Shown: positions 26,357 to 35,644 of the stretch, in pieces
How positions within the stretch are numbered: position 1 is the first letter of the stretch
Layout: each line of letters begins with the position of its first letter
NCBI GenBank assembly: GCA_009693105.1
Contig: SHXV01000009.1
Span: 1 to 40,820, forward strand
Direction: 5' to 3'
DNA: 40,820 nucleotides
Source of the DNA: Dehalococcoidia bacterium
GTDB taxonomy: Bacteria; Chloroflexota; Dehalococcoidia; SHXV01
Position numbers and translations under genes: made by a program
Notes under the pieces: model-generated
Seen by the model: the letters and a program-made list of their open reading frames with translations, nothing else
The model's database searches: none
What the model was told of the DNA's origin: nothing

Positions 26357-28699
26357 ATGCTCTCGTGGTTCACCTGGTGGGCGCTCTCGCTTGTCATCTC
26401 CGCCGTGGCGACACCGTTCGCCGTCGCGCTGCTGCCCCGCTTCCGGGGGGGCGGGTACGCCTTCGCGCGGCCGCTGGGGGTGCTCATTTTGGGATACCTC
26501 TACTGGCTGGGCTCCACGGCGCGCGTCCTGCCCAATTCCCGTCTGGGCGTGGCGCTCGCCCTGCTCGGGCTGGCGATGGCGGCGGTGACCGTCGGCTGGC
26601 GGTGGCGGGCGGCGGTCCGCTCCGCCCTGGTGGGGGACCGTGCCTTCGTCCTGGCGGTGGAGGCGCTGTTCCTCCTCGCCTTCGCGGCGGCGGCGTTTCT
26701 GCGCTCCTATGTCCCCGAGATCGCGGCGACGGAGAAGCCGATGGAGTTCGGGTTCTTCAACGCCGTCCTCCGCGCCGATCACTTCCCGCCGGGTGACCCG
26801 TGGCTGGCCGGCAGCCCGATCAGCTATTACTACTTCGGCTATGTGTTGCTCGCGGCGGTCACCCACCTGGCGGGAACGGCGGCGTCCGTGGCGTTCAACC
26901 TGGGGCTGGCGTTCACCTTCGCGCTGGCGGCGGTCGCCATCTTCGGACTGGGCGCGGAGCTTGTCTCCCGCGCCGGGGCGGGGCGTCGTCTGGCGCGCCC
27001 GCTCATCTTCGGCACGCTCGCGGTGGGGCTGGCGCTGGTGTTGGCGAATCTGGAGGGCGGGCTGGAGCTGGGGGCGGCGCAGGGCTGGCTCTCCCCCCGG
27101 CTCTACGATCGTCTCGGCATCGATGGCTTGTCCGGGCTGAAGGCGACGGAGCACTGGTATCCGGATGAGTTCTGGTGGTGGTGGCGGGCCACGCGCATTG
27201 TCCCCGCCACGATCACGGAGTTCCCCTTCTTCAGCTTCCTGCTGGGCGATCTGCACCCCCACGTCATGGCGATCCCGTTCCGCTTCCTCCTCCTCGCCAT
27301 CGGCGGCGCCGTGCTGATGGGGGACTGGCAGCCCGGATTCGATGGCTGGCGCCGTCACCCCTTTCGGCTCCTGATCGTGGCGCTGATCTTAGGGACGATG
27401 GGCCCGCTCTCCACCTGGGACCTGCCGGCGATGATCGCGCTGCTCTTCGGCGCGGCCCTTCTCCGCGGGCTGCGCGCGGGCGCTGCGGCCCGGGAGGCGC
27501 TGGCCAAGGGGGTGGCCTTCGTGGCGGCGCCGCTCTTGCTGGGGACGGTGGCGCTGTTGCCCTTCTGGCTCAGCATCGACAATCCGGGCTGGGGGCCGCG
27601 CGCCGTTCGCGGCGACATGACCCGTCCCGATGACGCGCTCCTGCTCTGGGCGCCGCTGGGGGTGATCGTCCTGGCGTTCACCCTGGGCGCGCTTCGGCGA
27701 GGAAGCAGGACGACCGCCCTCCGCCACGGGCGGCTGCTGGCCACCGCATTAGCGATCGCGGTAGCGCCGGCGATCGTCTGGGCTGGCTGGATCGCCCTGG
27801 CCGATGGCGCTGGCGGGCTGGGGACCGCCGTAGGGGAGCGAGGGGTGGGCTGGATCACTGACGGCGCGCTGATGGCGATCGTCGCGGCGACGGTGCTGGC
27901 GCTGGGCCAGCATGCTCGGCCCGGCGGTGACGGCGGAGACTACGAGGACGGCCCCGCCTCGCTCGCGCTCCTGGCGGCGTTGCTGGGCTGGCTGCTCATC
28001 CTGGGCGTCGAGTTCTTCTACCTCGACGATATCCTCCACAGCCGCCTGAACAGCGTGTTCAAGCTCTCATTCCAGGGATGGCTGCTCCTTGCCGCGGCGG
28101 CCGGCTACGGGCTGTACGATCTACTTGGTCGAAGCGCCGGCAGGGGTCTCGGAAGGGTGGGCGCGGTACTCGCGGGCGGCATCCTTGCGGTTGTTCTCGC
28201 CGGGGGGCTCGTCTACCCTGTAACGGCGATGTTCGCCCGCACGGACGGGTTCGGCAACGCGCGGACGCTGGACGGCCTCGCCTGGCTGCGCGAGGAGCAG
28301 CCGGAGGAAGCGCGGGCGCAGGCGTGGCTGCGGGCGAACAGCGAGCAGGGTGACGTGATGCTGGAGTCCTACGGCGATGCCTACACGGAGGCGGGGCGCG
28401 TCTCCTCCCGCACGGGAACGCCGACGCTGCTGGGCTGGTGGATCCACGAGATCAACTGGCGCGGGGACCGGCCGGAATACGCTGAGCGCGCGCAGGCGGT
28501 GGAGGACATCTACCGTTCCGCCGATCTGGCCCGTGTGGAGGCGCTGCTTCGCCGCTATGGCGTGCGCTGGGTGTACGTGGGAGCGCTGGAGCGTTCCCGT
28601 TACACAGGGGCAGATCTGGACAGGTTCGGGCGGTTCATGGATGTGGCGTACCGGGAGGGGAATGTGACGATCTACCGCAGGCGCGGGGACGGACGGTGA
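26357..28699 (+). CDS. DUF2298 / Chlor_Arch_YYY-type polytopic membrane protein (putative GT-C-like glycosyltransferase)
   Basis: 780 aa, many TM segments; GSPISYYYFGYVLLAAVTHLAG 'YYY' motif, EFPFFSFLLGDLHPHVMAIPF, EFFYLDDILHSRLNSVFKLSFQGWLLLA. Confidence 0.88.
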   Translation: MLSWFTWWALSLVISAVATPFAVALLPRFRGGGYAFARPLGVLILGYLYWLGSTARVLPNSRLGVALALLGLAMAAVTVGWRWRAAVRSALVGDRAFVLAVEALFLLAFAAAAFLRSYVPEIAATEKPMEFGFFNAVLRADHFPPGDPWLAGSPISYYYFGYVLLAAVTHLAGTAASVAFNLGLAFTFALAAVAIFGLGAELVSRAGAGRRLARPLIFGTLAVGLALVLANLEGGLELGAAQGWLSPRLYDRLGIDGLSGLKATEHWYPDEFWWWWRATRIVPATITEFPFFSFLLGDLHPHVMAIPFRFLLLAIGGAVLMGDWQPGFDGWRRHPFRLLIVALILGTMGPLSTWDLPAMIALLFGAALLRGLRAGAAAREALAKGVAFVAAPLLLGTVALLPFWLSIDNPGWGPRAVRGDMTRPDDALLLWAPLGVIVLAFTLGALRRGSRTTALRHGRLLATALAIAVAPAIVWAGWIALADGAGGLGTAVGERGVGWITDGALMAIVAATVLALGQHARPGGDGGDYEDGPASLALLAALLGWLLILGVEFFYLDDILHSRLNSVFKLSFQGWLLLAAAAGYGLYDLLGRSAGRGLGRVGAVLAGGILAVVLAGGLVYPVTAMFARTDGFGNARTLDGLAWLREEQPEEARAQAWLRANSEQGDVMLESYGDAYTEAGRVSSRTGTPTLLGWWIHEINWRGDRPEYAERAQAVEDIYRSADLARVEALLRRYGVRWVYVGALERSRYTGADLDRFGRFMDVAYREGNVTIYRRRGDGR

Positions 28700-30741
28700 G
28701 CGTCGCGGGGGACCAGCCCCGGAAGGGGGCGGCCGCGCCCTTCGCCGCCGTTGCCGCACCTGCACGGGTGTGGGCGCGCCTGCACTCCATGCCGCGCCCG
28801 GTCCTCCTCGCCTTTGCGCTGGTGCTCGCCCTCACGGTTGTGGCGGCGATCCTCCACTTCTGGCAACTGGGGGACCGCGCCTTCCATCACGATGAGAGCC
28901 TCCACGCCGTCTACAGCTGGTATCTGGCGGAAGGGCGCGGCTACCACCACGATCCGCTCATGCACGGGCCTTTCCTCTTTCACAGCACCGCCCTGACGTT
29001 CCTCCTCTTCGGTGACGGCGATGCCCAGGCGCGCTCCGTCCCGGCGCTGCTGGGAGCGGCGCTCATCCCCCTGGCGTGGCTGCTGCGGGATCGCATCGGG
29101 CTGGCGGGCGCGGTCATCCTGGCGGCGATGCTCACCATCTCCCCCACCATCCTCTACTTCTCCCGCTTCGCTCGGAACGACGCCATCATCGCGTTCTGGA
29201 CGCTGGGCATGGTCATCGCCATCTGGCGCTACGTGGACCGCGGGCAGGTGCGTTACCTGGTGGCGACGGCGGCGCTGCTGGCCCTGTCCTTCGCCACCAA
29301 GGAGACGACGTTCATCACGGTGGCGCTGTTCCTACTCTACTTCGACCTGTACGCCGCCTGGCAGATGGCGATGCAACTCACCGGGCCGATGGGCGATGCC
29401 CGCGGCTGGTTGCCCCAGCGGCGCTTGGCGTTCGCCGCGCTCCTGGCCCTGCTCCTTGCGCCGGTGGCGTGGTTCATCGTCGCCGCCTGGCCGCTGATCG
29501 CGCCATGGCGACAGCGGCTGGGGCTGATCGAGCGGACGCCGGTCGTGGACGTGCTGCTGGTGCTGGGCACGTTCGCGCTGCCCCAGTTCGCCGCGGGCGT
29601 GCAGGTGCCGCTGGAGAAGGCGGGGGTGGACCTGGCCCGTCCGGTGAGCGCGCTCCTGGGGCTGTCCCCCACGTATGAGGCGCGGGTCGGGCTGGTTGCG
29701 GTCGTGGGGCTGCTGCTGGCGACGGCGATAGTGGGGCTGGCGTGGACCCGGCGCGCCTGGCTGTGGTGCGCCCTGGCGTTCTACCTCATCTTCTTCACGC
29801 TGTTCACGACGTTCTACACCAACCGCGATGGCTTCGCCTCCGGCACCTGGGGGTCGCTGGATTACTGGCTCTCTCAGCAGGATGTCCGCCGCGGCAGCCA
29901 GCCCGCCTACTACTACCTGATGGTGCTGCCGGTCTACGAGTTTCTGCCGCTGCTCGCCAGCCTTCTCGCCGCGATCCCGTTGCTGCTGAAGGGCACCCCT
30001 TTCCACCGCTTTTTGCTGTTCTGGTTTGGTGGCACGCTGTTCGGGCTGTCGGTGGCGGGGGAGAAGATGCCGTGGCTCACCGTGCACCTGGCGCTGCCGC
30101 TCGCCGTCATCGCCGCCGCCGCCCTGGGCACGCTGGTCCGGGCCGTGGGGCGCGACCTTCGGCGACCGGCGGGCATGCTTGCCGGGGGCGGGCTGGCCCT
30201 CGCCCTGCTCCTTGGCGTGCTGACCGCGCGGGCGGGGCTGATCGCCAGTTTCGATCATGGAGAGGACGGGGCGAAGCCGGTCGAGCTGCTGGTCTACACC
30301 CAGACCTCGCCCCAGCTGTTGGACGCCCGCGATCGCATCGTCGCCTATGCGCGGGAGTCCGGGCAGGGGGCGGCCCTGCCCATTTACGTCGATGCCGCGG
30401 AAGGGCTGAGCTGGCCCTGGGCGTGGTATCTTCGTGACCATCGGGCGGTGAGCTACGCCGACTTCGCCAGCGGCTATCGCCCGTCGGCGGGCTCGGTTGC
30501 CATCGTTTACCGGCCGAACACAGCGGCGCTCGCCGCCACGCCCCAGACGTGGCGCGAAGCCAGCGTCTTCGTGCACCGGGCCTGGTTCCCGGAGGTCTAC
30601 CGCGGCGTCACGTTCCGCTCGTTTCGCGATGACCTGAGGGATGGCGATAGCTGGCGGGCGTCGTGGCGTTACTTCTACCGGCGCGAAATCCCGGAAGAGA
30701 TCGGAAACCTGTATGCGGTGCTGTATCTTCCCGCTCAGTAG
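28696..30741 (+). CDS. TIGR03663/Agl23-like membrane protein (GT39-like, flippase-associated)
   Basis: GTGA overlap with upstream gene; LGDRAFHHDESLHAVYSWYLAEGRGYHHDPLMHGPFLFHSTALTFLLFGDGDAQARSVPALLGAALIPL; polytopic. Confidence 0.85.
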   Translation: MSVAGDQPRKGAAAPFAAVAAPARVWARLHSMPRPVLLAFALVLALTVVAAILHFWQLGDRAFHHDESLHAVYSWYLAEGRGYHHDPLMHGPFLFHSTALTFLLFGDGDAQARSVPALLGAALIPLAWLLRDRIGLAGAVILAAMLTISPTILYFSRFARNDAIIAFWTLGMVIAIWRYVDRGQVRYLVATAALLALSFATKETTFITVALFLLYFDLYAAWQMAMQLTGPMGDARGWLPQRRLAFAALLALLLAPVAWFIVAAWPLIAPWRQRLGLIERTPVVDVLLVLGTFALPQFAAGVQVPLEKAGVDLARPVSALLGLSPTYEARVGLVAVVGLLLATAIVGLAWTRRAWLWCALAFYLIFFTLFTTFYTNRDGFASGTWGSLDYWLSQQDVRRGSQPAYYYLMVLPVYEFLPLLASLLAAIPLLLKGTPFHRFLLFWFGGTLFGLSVAGEKMPWLTVHLALPLAVIAAAALGTLVRAVGRDLRRPAGMLAGGGLALALLLGVLTARAGLIASFDHGEDGAKPVELLVYTQTSPQLLDARDRIVAYARESGQGAALPIYVDAAEGLSWPWAWYLRDHRAVSYADFASGYRPSAGSVAIVYRPNTAALAATPQTWREASVFVHRAWFPEVYRGVTFRSFRDDLRDGDSWRASWRYFYRREIPEEIGNLYAVLYLPAQ

Positions 30742-30750
30742 GCGCCGGCG

Positions 30751-31773
30751 ATGAGCCGCCGCATGGCCCTCGGTGTGGGGATTGGGCTGCTCTTCGTCAC
30801 CCTGCTCGTCCTCCGCACTGACCTGGATGAAACGTGGAGGGCGTTCCGGGAAGCGGAGTACGGCTACGTGGCGCCGGCGGTGCTGCTCTCCTCCGTCGTT
30901 ACCGTTTGGCTTCGTGCCGCCCGCTGGACCTACCTGCTCCGGCCGCTGGTGCAGACCCGCACGCACCGGATATACCCCATCCTGACGGTGGGCTATATGG
31001 CGAACAACCTGCTGCCCCTGAGGGCGGGGGAGCTGGTGCGCGCCCACCTTGTGCGGGCGCGCTACGGGGTGCGCCGGATGGCGGTGCTGGGGACGATCGC
31101 CCTGGAGCGGCTGTTTGATGGCGCCATTCTCGTCGCGCTCCTGATCGTGGCGGCGGGATTCGTTCACCTGGACGGCGATCTGCGCCGGCTCGCCGTGATC
31201 ATGGCGGTGCTCTACCTGCTGGCGATCGGCCTGGTGCTCCTCGTCGCCTGGTCGGAGGCGGGGAGCGAGCGTCTGGCGCGCCGGGTGCTCTCCCGCCTGC
31301 CACTGCGGCTTGCTGCGCCCGCAGGGAACTGGGCGGGTTCGTTCCTCACCGGGCTGCGGGCCATCCGATCGCCCTCCGCGCTGGGGCTGATCGCCGCGTC
31401 ATCGCTCGCCATCTGGTGCATCGATGCTCTGGCCTATGGCCTGATGGGCCGCGCCTTCGGGATCGAGCAGGGGTATGCCACTTACCTGCTCATCGCCGCG
31501 GTGGCCAACCTCTCGCTCACCATTCCGTCGTCGCAGGGTGGCATCGGCCCGTTCGAGTTCTTCGCCCGGGAGGTGCTGGTCGTCTCCGGGGTAGGGGTGC
31601 CGGTGGCGACGGCCTACGCCATCGCCCTTCACGCCGTGCTGCTGCTGCCGATGGTGGCCGCCGGGCTCGTCATTGTCTGGGCGACGGACATTACGCTGCG
31701 CGGCGCCACCGGACGCGATCCGGGGGAGCTCGATCCCGCCGGACCGGAGTCGGAGAGGGGGCTGCTGCGATGA
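30751..31773 (+). CDS. UPF0104 / lysylphosphatidylglycerol synthase TM-region family protein (AglD-like)
   Basis: FREAEYGYVAPAVLLSSVVTVWLRAARWTYLLRPL...YPILTVGYMANNLLPLRAGELVRAHLVRARYGVRRMAVLGTIALERLFDG...SQGGIGPFEFF. Confidence 0.88.
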   Translation: MSRRMALGVGIGLLFVTLLVLRTDLDETWRAFREAEYGYVAPAVLLSSVVTVWLRAARWTYLLRPLVQTRTHRIYPILTVGYMANNLLPLRAGELVRAHLVRARYGVRRMAVLGTIALERLFDGAILVALLIVAAGFVHLDGDLRRLAVIMAVLYLLAIGLVLLVAWSEAGSERLARRVLSRLPLRLAAPAGNWAGSFLTGLRAIRSPSALGLIAASSLAIWCIDALAYGLMGRAFGIEQGYATYLLIAAVANLSLTIPSSQGGIGPFEFFAREVLVVSGVGVPVATAYAIALHAVLLLPMVAAGLVIVWATDITLRGATGRDPGELDPAGPESERGLLR

Positions 31774-33122
31774 AAGTGGTGGTGATCGGCGGCGGTGTCG
31801 CGGGGCTGGCGGCGGCCTATCGGCTTCTGCAGCAGGGCCACGAGGTTGCCCTGTTCGAGGCGGGGCCCCAGCTTGGCGGCCTCGTCCGCACGTTCGAGGT
31901 CGGTGGTGAGCGGCTGGAAGCGTTCTACCACCACATCTTTACCACCGATACGACGATCATCGGCCTGATCGAAGAGCTTGGCATGGGTGGGGATCTGACC
32001 TGGCGCGACTCCAAGGTGGGCTTCTTCCACGGCGGCAGGATCTATGACTTCGTCACCCCGATCGACCTGCTGCGATTCTCGCCGCTGCCCCTCCTCGACC
32101 GGCTCCGGCTGGGGCTCGCCGGGCTCTACCTTCGCCGCCAGGATGACTGGCGCCGCTACGAGTCGATCACGGCGTGGGAGTGGGTGCGCCGCTACGCCGG
32201 CCAGCGGGCGCTGGACGTGGTGTGGGGGCCGCTCTTGCGGGGCAAGTTTGGCGATCAGGCGGAAGAGGTCAGCATGGCCTGGCTGTGGAGCAAGATCCAC
32301 CTGCGGTTCGCCTCTCGCGGGAGCGGCGCCGCCCAGCGGGAGAAGCTGGGCTACCTGCTAGGCAGCTTCGGCGCCTATATCGACGAGCTCGGGAATCGGG
32401 TGCGGACCGCCGGCGCGCACATCGAGACCGGGATGCCGGTGCAGCGCATCGCCCTGTCCGAGGGCCGGGTCAGTGGGGTCGTGCTGGGGGACGGCCGGAC
32501 ATGGGAGGCGGACGCTGTCATCGCCGCGGTGCCGGCGGAGCCGTTTCTGCGCATGGTGCCGCCGCTGGGGGAGGAGTACGAGCGCCGCGTTCGCTCCGCC
32601 CGCTGGCAATGGGCGCTCTGTTACGTCCTGGCGCTGCGCCAGCCGCTCTCCCACGTCTACTGGCTGAACATGGGCGATCCCGATATCCCATTCATCGCCA
32701 CCGTGGAGCACACGAACTTTATCGAGCGTGAGCGCTACGGTGGACTGAACATCGTCTACCTCTCCAACTATCTAGAGCCGGGGCACCCCTACTTTGCGCT
32801 GACGCCCGAGGAGCTGGACGAGCTGTTCCTCCCTCACCTGACCAAGATCAACCCGAACTTTAGCCGGGACTGGATCGCCGATCGATGGGTGTTCAAAGGC
32901 CCCAACGCCCAGCCGGTGATAGGCCGCGGTTACCGGGAGGATATGCCTGACCCGCGCACCCCTGTCCCCGGACTCTACCTGGCGAATATGCAGCAGATCT
33001 ACCCGGAGGACCGCGGGCAGAACTATAGCCTCCGGCTTGGGCAGCAGGTGGCGGCCATGGCGATGGACGATCGCGCTCGATCGGGAGCCGGTGGCTTGAA
33101 CGCCGACGGGGAGCAAGCGTAA
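31770..33122 (+). CDS. NAD(P)/FAD-dependent oxidoreductase (amine oxidase/protoporphyrinogen-oxidase-like)
   Basis: MKVVVIGGGVAGLAAAYRLLQQGHEVALFEAGPQLGGLVRTFEVGGERLEAFYHHIF; ATGA overlap with preceding gene. Confidence 0.9.
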   Translation: MKVVVIGGGVAGLAAAYRLLQQGHEVALFEAGPQLGGLVRTFEVGGERLEAFYHHIFTTDTTIIGLIEELGMGGDLTWRDSKVGFFHGGRIYDFVTPIDLLRFSPLPLLDRLRLGLAGLYLRRQDDWRRYESITAWEWVRRYAGQRALDVVWGPLLRGKFGDQAEEVSMAWLWSKIHLRFASRGSGAAQREKLGYLLGSFGAYIDELGNRVRTAGAHIETGMPVQRIALSEGRVSGVVLGDGRTWEADAVIAAVPAEPFLRMVPPLGEEYERRVRSARWQWALCYVLALRQPLSHVYWLNMGDPDIPFIATVEHTNFIERERYGGLNIVYLSNYLEPGHPYFALTPEELDELFLPHLTKINPNFSRDWIADRWVFKGPNAQPVIGRGYREDMPDPRTPVPGLYLANMQQIYPEDRGQNYSLRLGQQVAAMAMDDRARSGAGGLNADGEQA

Positions 33123-33192
33123 GATTAGAGAGCCCACGCACAAGCTCGACCTCCGATGCCGTCCCGGAACCGGTCCCGTTCAGGAGCAGGGC

Positions 33193-33693
33193 ATGAGGAC
33201 ACAATCGACGCACGATGGCCCCGCCTTCCGCCGAGCGGTGAGGGAGCTGGTGGCCGCGTTCCGGCCGGGAGGGGATGATCTCCTTCCTGCTTTACATAAA
33301 GTTCACCACGAGTACGGCTACATCCCGCGCGCCGCGGCGGAGGAGGTGGCCCGCCAGGTCGGCCTTCCCGCCGCCCGCGTCTGGGGGGCGATCACGTTCT
33401 ACTCCGAGTTTCGCACCGAGCCTCCGGCCGATGTCACGGTGGGGTGGTGCAGCGGCCCCGCCTGCCGGCTGAAGGGCGGGGACCGCGTTCGCCGCATCTT
33501 TGAAGTGGAGCTCGGCATCGGCATGGGCGGGAAGACGGTCGATAATCGGGCCGGGCTGCACATGGCGCAGTGCAACGGCCAGTGTGAGCTGGCGCCGATG
33601 GTGTGGCTTAACGGTAGGGAGCGGGGCAACCTTTCGATGGCGGACGCCGTCCGGATCGCGCGGGAGTTGAAGGCGGGAAAGACGGGCGAATGA
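33193..33693 (+). CDS. nuoE: NADH-quinone oxidoreductase subunit E-like (24 kDa, 2Fe-2S)
   Basis: LLPALHKVHHEYGYIPRAAAEEVARQVGLPAARVWGAITFYSEFRTEP; CSGPAC and CNGQC ligand motifs. Confidence 0.9.
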   Translation: MRTQSTHDGPAFRRAVRELVAAFRPGGDDLLPALHKVHHEYGYIPRAAAEEVARQVGLPAARVWGAITFYSEFRTEPPADVTVGWCSGPACRLKGGDRVRRIFEVELGIGMGGKTVDNRAGLHMAQCNGQCELAPMVWLNGRERGNLSMADAVRIARELKAGKTGE

Positions 33694-35573
33694 GTGATTA
33701 CCTTGACCTACGGCAACGAGCGGAAGAAACGTGGAACGCCTGGCAGCGGCCGGGGAAGACCCGGATCATCTACAGCAGCGACACGACATCCGTGGGCCGC
33801 GGGCTCGCGGACACGGTGGCGGCCCTGGAGCAGGGGATCGCGGCGCGCGGTCTGGACGTCGCCCTCCAGCGCGTCGGCAGCCGCGGCCTCCACTACATGG
33901 AGCCGGTGGTGGAAGTCGCCGATGCTGCCGGCGGACATGTCTTGTACGGCAACGTCACTGCTAATCGCGTCCCGGCGCTGCTGAGCGCGGTCGAGCGGGG
34001 TGAGCTCGCGCGCGACCTCGCCGTCGCCGTCGTGTCCGGACCGGACGTCGCCGGGCTGCCGCGACTGGAGGATCTGCCGTTCTGGCAGGGGCAGGTGCGC
34101 CGGCTGATGCAGTTTTGCGGCCTGATCGATCCGGAAGTGATCGACCACTACCTGGCGCAGGCAGGCTACAGCGGTCTCGCCCGCGCTCTGCAAATGACGC
34201 CGGAAGAAGTGATCAAAGAGATGCTGGACTCCGGCATCTGGGGCCGCGGCGGCGCGGCGTTCCCGGCGGGTCGCAAGTGGGACTTCCTCCGAACCGCCCG
34301 TGGCGAGCCCAAGTACCTCATCTGCAACGCGGACGAGGGCGACCCCGGGGCATGGGTGAACCGCATGCTGCTGGAGTGCGACCCCCACGTCATCATCGAG
34401 GGCATGCTGATCGCGGCGCGGGCCACGGGCGCCACCTACGGCTACATCTACGTTCGGGATGAGTACGGACTCGCCGTGGAGCGCATGAACATGGCGCTGG
34501 CGCAGGCGCGGGAGCGCGGGCTGCTGGGGGAAAACATCCTCGGGCTGGGCATGACGTATGACATGGAGGTGTTCCGCGGGGCGGGCGCCTACGTCTGCGG
34601 CGATGAGACCGGCCTCCTCTCCTCCATCGATGACGACCGCGGCATGCCCCGGATCAAGCCGCCCTTCCCTGCCCAGGCGGGGGTGCACAACAAGCCCACC
34701 AACGTGAACAACGTGGAGACCTACGCCAACGCGCCGCTGTTGTTCCGTAACAGCGTGGCGTGGTACCGGGAGATGGGGACGGAGCGCAACTCCGGCACGA
34801 AGATGTTCAGCATCTCCGGCGATATCGTCCGTGTCGGCGTGGTGGAAGTGCCGTTCGGCGTGCCGATGTCCACCGTGCTGTTGGGGATGGGCGGCGGCGT
34901 CCCCGGAGGGCGCGCCCTTAAGGCCATCCAGCCCGGCGGCCCGCTCAGCGGCGTCATCCCCGGCAGCCTCGTCGACCTGCCGCTGGAGCCGGAAGCGTTC
35001 CGGCCCCACGCGGTAATGATGGGCGGCGGCGGCCTCACCGTGGCCAGCGAGGACCGCTGCGTCCTGGACCTGGTCAAGTACTTCCTTATCTTCTGCGAGG
35101 ACGAATCTTGCGGCCGCTGCACCACCTGTCACGGCGGCTCCCAGCGCATGGTGGAGATATTCGAGCGGATCACGTCCGGGCAGGGTAAGCCGAGCGACAT
35201 CGATACCCTGCAACTGCTGGCCCAGACGCTGCAGTGGTCCAACTGCGCCCACGGGCAGCTCACGCCCACGGCCCCGCTTTCGGCGATCCGTAACTTTCGG
35301 GAGGAGCTGGATGCCCACATCCGGGAGAAGCGCTGTCCCGCCCGTGCCTGTCCCGGACTGATCAACTACGAAGTTGCGGCGCAGGGGAGCGGGCTTGCGG
35401 AAGCCGCCGCCATCTGCCCCACGGGCGCCGTGGTCCAAGAGGGCGCCCGCTACCGCATCGATGACGCCCGCTGCATCCGCTGCGACGCCTGCCGCGAAGT
35501 GGCGGCGCCCGGGGTGATCCAGGTGACCGACCGCTTCTTGCCGGTAGAGGTGGTGGCCGCTCCGGCGCGCTAA
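33690..35573 (+). CDS. nuoF: NADH-quinone oxidoreductase subunit F-like with N-terminal thioredoxin-like and C-terminal ferredoxin-like domains
   Basis: GRGGAAFPAGRKWDF, CNADEGDPGAWVNRMLLE, GAYVCGDETGLLSSI, ESCGRCTTCHGG; C-terminal CPARACPG...CPTGAV...CIRCDAC. Confidence 0.93.
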   Translation: MSDYLDLRQRAEETWNAWQRPGKTRIIYSSDTTSVGRGLADTVAALEQGIAARGLDVALQRVGSRGLHYMEPVVEVADAAGGHVLYGNVTANRVPALLSAVERGELARDLAVAVVSGPDVAGLPRLEDLPFWQGQVRRLMQFCGLIDPEVIDHYLAQAGYSGLARALQMTPEEVIKEMLDSGIWGRGGAAFPAGRKWDFLRTARGEPKYLICNADEGDPGAWVNRMLLECDPHVIIEGMLIAARATGATYGYIYVRDEYGLAVERMNMALAQARERGLLGENILGLGMTYDMEVFRGAGAYVCGDETGLLSSIDDDRGMPRIKPPFPAQAGVHNKPTNVNNVETYANAPLLFRNSVAWYREMGTERNSGTKMFSISGDIVRVGVVEVPFGVPMSTVLLGMGGGVPGGRALKAIQPGGPLSGVIPGSLVDLPLEPEAFRPHAVMMGGGGLTVASEDRCVLDLVKYFLIFCEDESCGRCTTCHGGSQRMVEIFERITSGQGKPSDIDTLQLLAQTLQWSNCAHGQLTPTAPLSAIRNFREELDAHIREKRCPARACPGLINYEVAAQGSGLAEAAAICPTGAVVQEGARYRIDDARCIRCDACREVAAPGVIQVTDRFLPVEVVAAPAR

Positions 35574-35594
35574 CCTCACGCACCCGTGAACGAA

Positions 35595-35621
35595 AGAGGG
35601 ACCCCGGCAGGGGGTCCCTCT
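35595..35621. terminator. Bidirectional hairpin between convergent nuoF and queD
   Basis: AGAGGGACCCC-GGCAG-GGGGTCCCTCT; 11-bp perfect stem, T-rich flank on both strands. Confidence 0.8.
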
Positions 35622-35644
35622 TCTTGTCATAACGCTACTGCGCC

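Noticed and set aside
26099-27358. 419-aa minus-strand ORF over ftsY/DUF2298
   Set aside because: E/R/Q-rich translation with no recognisable domain, antisense to strong coding signal.
29332-31167. 611-aa ORF antisense to the Agl23-like and UPF0104 genes
   Set aside because: Hydrophilic R/Q/G/P-rich translation typical of the complement of membrane-protein codons; no domain seen.
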